Source of the DNA: Ruegeria arenilitoris
GTDB taxonomy: Bacteria; Pseudomonadota; Alphaproteobacteria; Rhodobacterales; Rhodobacteraceae
Length of the DNA: 64,000 nt
Assembly: GCF_013031355.1 (NCBI RefSeq)
Contig: NZ_WPZO01000010.1
Coordinates: 62,001 to 126,000, forward strand
Direction of reading: 5' to 3'
The notes under the pieces were generated by a model. The model did not search any database and had not been told where the DNA came from. It was given only the letters and a program-made list of their open reading frames with translations. The translations under genes and the position numbers were made by a program. The stretch's first letter is position 1. Every line of letters begins with the position of its first letter. Below are positions 59,235-64,000 of the stretch, piece after piece.

Positions 59235-61240
59235 TGATGTCGAACATTCTGCGCCACTTTCGGGCGGCATTCATCACTTTGAGCCTGGTCCTGGTTGCGG
59301 CCTGCGGCGAAGAAAACTCTGAAGGCGGTTTCAGTTCCCGGTTCCTGGCCAACAAGGACTCCACGTATCGAGGGTCTTCACAGACGGGTACCGACAGTTT
59401 GCGGCTTGCCTTGAACGGACCTGCTCCGGAAAGGCGGTATCTGGGCACTGACGAGTTTCTCGCTTCGACTCGTGGTCGCCGAGAAATCGTAGAAGTGTCG
59501 GATGACGGCGCGATAACCCTCAACCTGGTGAATGTCCCCATTGAACAGGCTGCCAAGGCCGTGCTTGGGGATGCGCTCAACAAGAATTACACGATCAAAC
59601 CCGGGGTGGAGGGCACCGTTACACTACAGACAACGCGCCCGCTCAGCGAAAGGGCATTGCTCGAAACCTTTGAAATTGTTCTCGGCTTCAACGGCGCTGC
59701 GCTTCAGACATCGGGGGACCTGATCACGATCGTTCCGTTGAAAGGGTCCTCTCGGCGGGTCACGCCACTTGGTCAGTCGCAGCAAATAGGTGCCCGACTG
59801 GTCGCCGTTCCGCTAGAATTCATCGGCACCACCGAGATGATCAGATTGTTGGAGCCGATTGTAGGCGACACTGTCGAGCTTATGCCGATCCCCAATCGCA
59901 ACATCATCCTGATCTCCGGTGCGCGCGACGAAATGGCCGCAGCCATTGATGCTGTCAACCTTTTCGATGTGGACGTCCTGAAGGGAAAGTCAGTTGGGCT
60001 TTACCGATTGAAAGCTGCGGAACCAGAAGCTGTCGTTGAGGAGATGAACCTCATCTTCGAGACAGAAGATGGCGGTAGCCTGCAAAATGTCGTGACATTC
60101 ATTCCAAGCAAGCGGCTGTCCGCAGTTATTGTTGTCAGCACGCGCGCGACCTACCTTGCTAAAGCCGAACGATGGATCCGGGATTTGGACAGAACTGCAG
60201 GGGGGGCACGCCGACGTCCCGCAGTTTACAACTTGCAACATCGCATTGCGAAGGATCTAGCTCCGATCCTGGGTGAGATGCTGCAGGATATCGCGCAAGC
60301 CGACGAAGGTTCTGGCGAAGGCACACCGCGTGTGGTGGCCGATGATGCAAAGAACGCGATCATCGTCTGGGGCAATGACACCGAACAGGAAAGCTTCTCG
60401 CGCCTCCTGCAGGCATTGGACACCGTGCCGGTTCAGGTTCTGCTTGAGGCTACAATTGTTGAAGTGGCCCTAAGGGACGAGCTGAACTTCGGCCTGCGAT
60501 GGTTCTTTGAACAAGGCAACTGGGACAACGTGTTTACGGATGCCAGCAATGGCGCAGTTGCCCCGACCTTCCCGGGCCTGTCCCTGTTGTTCCAGACCAG
60601 CTCGGCCCGGGTTGCGATCAATGCGCTGGCGTCCATTACGGATGTCAATATCATCTCGTCACCTAACCTGCTGGTTTTGGACAATCAGGAGGCGCGACTA
60701 CAGATCGGCGACGAAGTACCGATCGCGACCCAGCAATCACAGGACGTGACCAACCCGGATGCCCCGATCATCAACACGATCGCCTATCGGGACGCAGGTA
60801 TTATTCTGACGGTAAAGCCACGGGTTGCCCAATCCGGGCAAGTTATTCTGGATATCGATCAGGAAGTCAGCAGCGTCCAGAACACGACCACATCCGGCAT
60901 CGACAGCCCGACGATTTCGACGCGCAAGGTGCAAACCAACGTTGTGGTTCACGATGGCCAGACAATCGCGCTTGGTGGGCTGATCGAAGACAGCCGCACG
61001 CGTACGGATACCAAGGTACCGGGTGCAGGTGATATTCCAGTTCTTGGAACGTTGTTTAGAAACCGTGAAGACAATGTCGGCAAGCGAGAACTGTTGATCC
61101 TGATTACCCCCAAGGTTGTCAGAAACGGGCAGGAGGCAAAATCGATTACGCAAGAGCTCCGCGGTCGGATATCGGGCGCGAACGGGCTGTTGCTGCAAGG
61201 AATTCCGTCGCAGTCCGTAGGCCACAGGATCGCGGAATGA
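59234..61240 (+). CDS. gspD: Type II secretion secretin GspD
   Basis: A 668-residue outer-membrane secretin. The signal ends in a lipobox, VLVAACGEE (Cys about 24), so it may be lipid-anchored and need no pilotin; none was seen. An N0 domain at about 95-170 (VNVPIEQAAKAVLGDALNKNY), N1-N3 repeats to about 410 (PNRNIILISGARDEM, VYNLQHRIAKDLAPILG), and the secretin domain (about 435-645) with VPGAGDIPVLGTLFRNRE follow. It forms the exit pore for folded substrates. The end overlaps gspF by 4 bp. Confidence 0.94.
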   Translation: MMSNILRHFRAAFITLSLVLVAACGEENSEGGFSSRFLANKDSTYRGSSQTGTDSLRLALNGPAPERRYLGTDEFLASTRGRREIVEVSDDGAITLNLVNVPIEQAAKAVLGDALNKNYTIKPGVEGTVTLQTTRPLSERALLETFEIVLGFNGAALQTSGDLITIVPLKGSSRRVTPLGQSQQIGARLVAVPLEFIGTTEMIRLLEPIVGDTVELMPIPNRNIILISGARDEMAAAIDAVNLFDVDVLKGKSVGLYRLKAAEPEAVVEEMNLIFETEDGGSLQNVVTFIPSKRLSAVIVVSTRATYLAKAERWIRDLDRTAGGARRRPAVYNLQHRIAKDLAPILGEMLQDIAQADEGSGEGTPRVVADDAKNAIIVWGNDTEQESFSRLLQALDTVPVQVLLEATIVEVALRDELNFGLRWFFEQGNWDNVFTDASNGAVAPTFPGLSLLFQTSSARVAINALASITDVNIISSPNLLVLDNQEARLQIGDEVPIATQQSQDVTNPDAPIINTIAYRDAGIILTVKPRVAQSGQVILDIDQEVSSVQNTTTSGIDSPTISTRKVQTNVVVHDGQTIALGGLIEDSRTRTDTKVPGAGDIPVLGTLFRNREDNVGKRELLILITPKVVRNGQEAKSITQELRGRISGANGLLLQGIPSQSVGHRIAE

Positions 61241-62496
61241 CGCAACACTTACTGTCTGCTAGAAAAGGATATTCCGACGTGCCGCGCTACTCTTACACCG
61301 CCTACACCAGCTTGGGGCAGCTCGAGAAGGGTGAGCTTCAGGCTGCGGATGAGCTTGCGGTTCTGAGCGCGCTGACAGGGAAGGGGCTGCAACCCGTCTC
61401 GATAGAAGAGGGCATGCTTAAGCTGCCTTGGTGGCAGCGGGATATTTCCTTCGGGGCAGGTGAAACCAAGGCGGCGCCTGCGGCCTTGGAACACTTTTTT
61501 CAATCTCTCGCCAGTCTTTTGGACGTCCATCTTCCCCTGCGCCAGGCTCTGCGGTTTTGCTCCGAGAATATCAACGACAAAAAGATGGCCCAATCTGTTG
61601 CGCGGCTTGAGCAAGACGTGGCGGACGGCAGGACCCTGGCCGATGCGATGCGCGAAGCGGGTGGCTATTTCCCTGAACGCTTGATCACCATGATCGAGAT
61701 TGGTGAAAGGGCCAACAATTTGCGAAGCGTCGCGGCCCGGATTACAGCTGGGCTGGAAAGTGAGGCGAAACAACGCCGAGAAATCCGCTCTGCTATGATC
61801 TATCCCGTTATCTTGATCGTGATGTCCCTTTTCGTGATGGCATTGCTGGTGTTCTATCTGGCGCCGACGCTTGTTCCGGTATTCGACAATGCCGCCTCTG
61901 ACCCGCCATTCATCCTCGGAGCGATGACGAAACTTCGGGATCTGCTGCTGGACAAATGGCCCGTGGTTCTTGTTCTATGTGCCGGGGTGTTTCTTGTTTG
62001 GCAGTTTCTCAAGGCAGGCATAAAGACCGCCCTCTATCCGGTTTTGCTGAAACTGCCGGTCGTCGGTCGATATCTGCGGATTTCGGAAACCCTGAAAATC
62101 CTCGACGCCATTACTATGATGATCTCCAGCGGGTCCACGCTGCCCCGCGCAGTGGCAACCGCGCGGCAGGCTACCGGACAGCGCGCCTATCAGATTCTGC
62201 TGGAACAGTCCGAGGAGAGGATAGTTGCCGGGGATACGCTCTCATCCACTTTCAAGGCAACGCCGCTCATTGATCCAATGACCGTGGCGATGATTGAAGC
62301 CGCGGAAGCTTCGGATCAGATGGTTCAGGTTCTGGATCGCCTCGTCGAAGACCTTCGTTTGCGCAGCTCTCAAATCCGCGCTCAATCCATTCGGCTGATC
62401 ACTCCTGTTCTTACCTTGGCCATCGGTCTTGGCGTCGGAGGGGTCATCATGTCCACAATTTCCGCCATTATGTCTCTGAACGATGTTGCGTTCTGA
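61237..62496 (+). CDS. gspF: Type II secretion inner-membrane platform GspF
   Basis: 419 residues, with two T2SSF domains: the first around FFQSLASLLDVHLPLRQALRF with REAGGYFPERLITMIEIGERANNL, the second around ISETLKILDAITMMISSGSTLPRAV with DPMTVAMIEAAEASDQMVQVL. Three TM helices (about 189-211, 240-260 and the C-terminal). It organises the platform with GspE and GspL. The gene overlaps gspH by 14 bp. Confidence 0.94.
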   Translation: MTQHLLSARKGYSDVPRYSYTAYTSLGQLEKGELQAADELAVLSALTGKGLQPVSIEEGMLKLPWWQRDISFGAGETKAAPAALEHFFQSLASLLDVHLPLRQALRFCSENINDKKMAQSVARLEQDVADGRTLADAMREAGGYFPERLITMIEIGERANNLRSVAARITAGLESEAKQRREIRSAMIYPVILIVMSLFVMALLVFYLAPTLVPVFDNAASDPPFILGAMTKLRDLLLDKWPVVLVLCAGVFLVWQFLKAGIKTALYPVLLKLPVVGRYLRISETLKILDAITMMISSGSTLPRAVATARQATGQRAYQILLEQSEERIVAGDTLSSTFKATPLIDPMTVAMIEAAEASDQMVQVLDRLVEDLRLRSSQIRAQSIRLITPVLTLAIGLGVGGVIMSTISAIMSLNDVAF

Positions 62497-62878
62497 CGGT
62501 ACCCTTCCTCGGCCAGCACATGCCCGAAATTCGGCAGGGTATTCTCTGTTCGAAGTCATGGTTTCACTGTCCATTCTTGCGATGGTCCTCGCCATTTCTG
62601 CAGCCGGGTTCCGTCCGCCGTCGGACGAGATAAAACTGAACCGGAAGGTTTCCGAATTTATCTCGCGGGTCAGCGACGCGCGCCTCAAGGCGATCAGGTC
62701 GCACCGAGCGGTTGGGATCGATGTATTGGACTGTGGTGGTGAGTTGTTGGCGTGGAGCTTTTACCCGGACGGCACGGCGATCGGACCCGAGATTTGTCTG
62801 GCTGAGGGCGACCGGCAGGAAACCCTGGTGCTGTCTTCGTTGACCGGACTGGTTTCAAGGAGCTCCCGCGATGAGTAG
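62483..62878 (+). CDS. gspH: Type II secretion minor pseudopilin GspH
   Basis: A 131-residue pseudopilin. The class III leader ends NSAG, then mature YSLFEVMVSLSILAMVLAISAAG with Glu at +5. The short globular part (RSHRAVGIDVLDCGGELLAWSFYPDG) fits GspH. It overlaps both neighbours by 14 bp and 8 bp. Confidence 0.83.
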   Translation: MLRSDGTLPRPAHARNSAGYSLFEVMVSLSILAMVLAISAAGFRPPSDEIKLNRKVSEFISRVSDARLKAIRSHRAVGIDVLDCGGELLAWSFYPDGTAIGPEICLAEGDRQETLVLSSLTGLVSRSSRDE

Positions 62879-63227
62879 GCGGGCCGGGTACTCTCTGTTC
62901 GAGGTGCTGATAGCTTTTGCGGTCATGACGATGGTGTTGTCCGCAATCTTGCCGCACCAGGCAAAGTTTCTGGAGCGCTCCAGCTCAAGTTTCAGAAGGG
63001 CCGAGGCGGCAGATATCGCGTATTCGAGGCTGAGTGAGTTGGGGGTTTCCCGTGCTGTGTCCCCGGGCGAAAGCTCAGACTGGGTAGAGGATTGGACCCT
63101 TTACCAACGCATCGAACCCTATTCAGTCACAGCGTCCGACGTTGACTTGGCGGAAGTGACGGTCGAAGTCAGAAATGCTGCGGGCGGCGTGCTTTTTCAA
63201 GCCGTTGAGATACGGGTGCTGGAATGA
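62871..63227 (+). CDS. gspI: Type II secretion minor pseudopilin GspI
   Basis: 118 residues; leader MSRRAG, mature YSLFEVLIAFAVMTMVLSAILP with Glu at +5, then a short domain ending EVTVEVRNAAGGVLFQAVEIRV. Size, order and the GspI-like terminal strand fit. Overlaps gspJ by 4 bp. It starts the GspI-J-K tip complex. Confidence 0.83.
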   Translation: MSRRAGYSLFEVLIAFAVMTMVLSAILPHQAKFLERSSSSFRRAEAADIAYSRLSELGVSRAVSPGESSDWVEDWTLYQRIEPYSVTASDVDLAEVTVEVRNAAGGVLFQAVEIRVLE

Positions 63228-63790
63228 ACGCACGATCCGGCCTCAGCTTGTTCGAGCTTTTGATCGCTCTGGCGTTACTTGCCCTGATCGCCGTGGGGTT
63301 GACGGGGGCGGTCAGTTTTGCTGTGTCGGTCTATGACCGGGCGCGGCTGGATCCGGAACATTATGAGCAGATTGCACTGAAAACACGCCTGCGGTCTTGG
63401 TTGTCCAACGCCTCGCCGGCATCCGGTATTACACCATATCCCGTTAATTTTGTCGGAGAGGTAAGACGGCTGGAATTTACGACGACCCATTCCAAAGGGT
63501 TCGCCTCGGAAGCGGCCGCCCTAAGGGTGCTGGTGGAAAATAATGCGGGAAATCTCGTTGTGATCGCATCCGGGATGGACGACGATGGTGACCTTCTGGC
63601 CGTTCACACCGCGACGATTGCCACTGGTATCGACCCGGTGTTTTCGTATTTCGACGCCCAATCCGAGAACCCGGCCTGGGCGGCGGAGTGGGTGAATGTC
63701 GCGCGCCTGCCGGATTTGGTACGCATTGAGAGCACCAAAGGTGCCCCATCAAATTGGCACACACTCATTGTAAAACCTCTTTTAAACTAG
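63224..63790 (+). CDS. gspJ: Type II secretion minor pseudopilin GspJ
   Basis: 188 residues; leader MNARSG, mature LSLFELLIALALLALIAVGLTGA with Glu at +5, then YDRARLDPEHYEQIALKTRLRSWLSNA and a C-terminal strand region. It ends with PLLN and a TAG just 5 bp before the IS30 remnant, so the gene is last in the operon and the usual downstream order is lost. Confidence 0.83.
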   Translation: MNARSGLSLFELLIALALLALIAVGLTGAVSFAVSVYDRARLDPEHYEQIALKTRLRSWLSNASPASGITPYPVNFVGEVRRLEFTTTHSKGFASEAAALRVLVENNAGNLVVIASGMDDDGDLLAVHTATIATGIDPVFSYFDAQSENPAWAAEWVNVARLPDLVRIESTKGAPSNWHTLIVKPLLN

Positions 63791-63794
63791 GTGA

Positions 63795-64000
63795 GTGTTG
63801 GAACGGTTTCGGTTGACTTCTCGATAGACCGCAATCCGATGCCTGCCGATTTCGGTCGCGATCTTGTAAACTGGTTCTTTTGCGCTCAACATTTTAATGA
63901 CGCGCCGCTTGTGCAGATCCAATTCCGTTTGCCAATTTCCGCTCCCCTTGCATCTCAGCGAGATAGGGGATTTGTCGCAACCCAGTTTAGAATTTGCGCC
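63795..64000 (-). mobile_element. IS30-family transposase remnant at the right edge
   Basis: Minus strand. A start near 63953 gives MQGERKL, then a shift leads to TELDLHKRRVIKMLSAKEPVYKIATEIGRHRIAVYREVNRN, homologous to the N-terminal HTH of the IS30 copy at 41-42 kb. Beyond that it stops abruptly at the gspJ end. Near 63963-63985 lies an end sequence with TTGCGACAAATCCCCTATCT, matching the other element's ends. Only the 5' end of the element survives in this window. Confidence 0.78.

Overview
The gene content suggests an alphaproteobacterium of the Roseobacter/Rhodobacteraceae group: two TRAP carrier sets, a Liv-type ABC importer, many small catabolic regulons with LysR, MarR, HxlR and AraC regulators, and a 5' pntA fragment of the roseobacter type. 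This is inferred from gene content and protein character, not from a marker gene. No rRNA, tRNA or CRISPR array was seen.

Region 1 (1-5.7 kb) holds a truncated CoA-transferase gene divergent from a LysR gene, a GST/hemerythrin/SnoaL-like operon, and two exported proteins divergent from an HxlR regulator.

Region 2 (5.8-37.3 kb) is a large catabolic block. It carries a citryl-CoA-lyase-like gene with dctPQM, a MarR regulator, an aldehyde dehydrogenase, an exported protein of unknown function and a complete Liv-type ABC importer. An AraC gene and a cupin gene follow. Next comes a TPP-enzyme/HpaB-hydroxylase/CoA-transferase/YciI operon, then a second TRAP transporter with an enamidase-like amidohydrolase. 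The block closes with a 3-hydroxyisobutyrate-dehydrogenase-like gene, an AA_synth/flavin-reductase/aldehyde-dehydrogenase operon and a WrbA-type flavoprotein. At least five promoters share a 17-bp dyad, ACCTAT-N5-ATAGGT, and three more carry a variant centred on AGCTAT-N5-ATAGCT. This points to one regulon, probably under the MarR protein at 9445-9996. I infer uptake and oxidative opening of an unidentified, possibly nitrogen-containing ring compound.

Region 3 (37.6-42.1 kb) is decayed: a pntA fragment, a frameshifted FMN reductase and a broken IS30 transposase, around an intact NTF2-like exported protein, a LysR regulator and a luciferase-domain protein.

Region 4 (42.2-63.8 kb) is a full type II secretion locus: GspG and prepilin peptidase (minus), GspK (plus), GspE (minus), then GspL, M, C, D, F, H, I and J (plus). 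Inserted in it is a 3103-residue signal-peptide-bearing Rhs protein with PKD-like, FG-GAP/VCBS and YD-repeat modules. Behind it lie a candidate immunity gene, a start-less orphan Rhs tip with a WHH-type nuclease-like end, a SUKH-like immunity gene and a broken backbone copy. IS30 remnants lie on both sides (about 41-42 kb and from 63.8 kb to the window end). This polymorphic toxin embedded in its own T2SS is the most striking part of the window.
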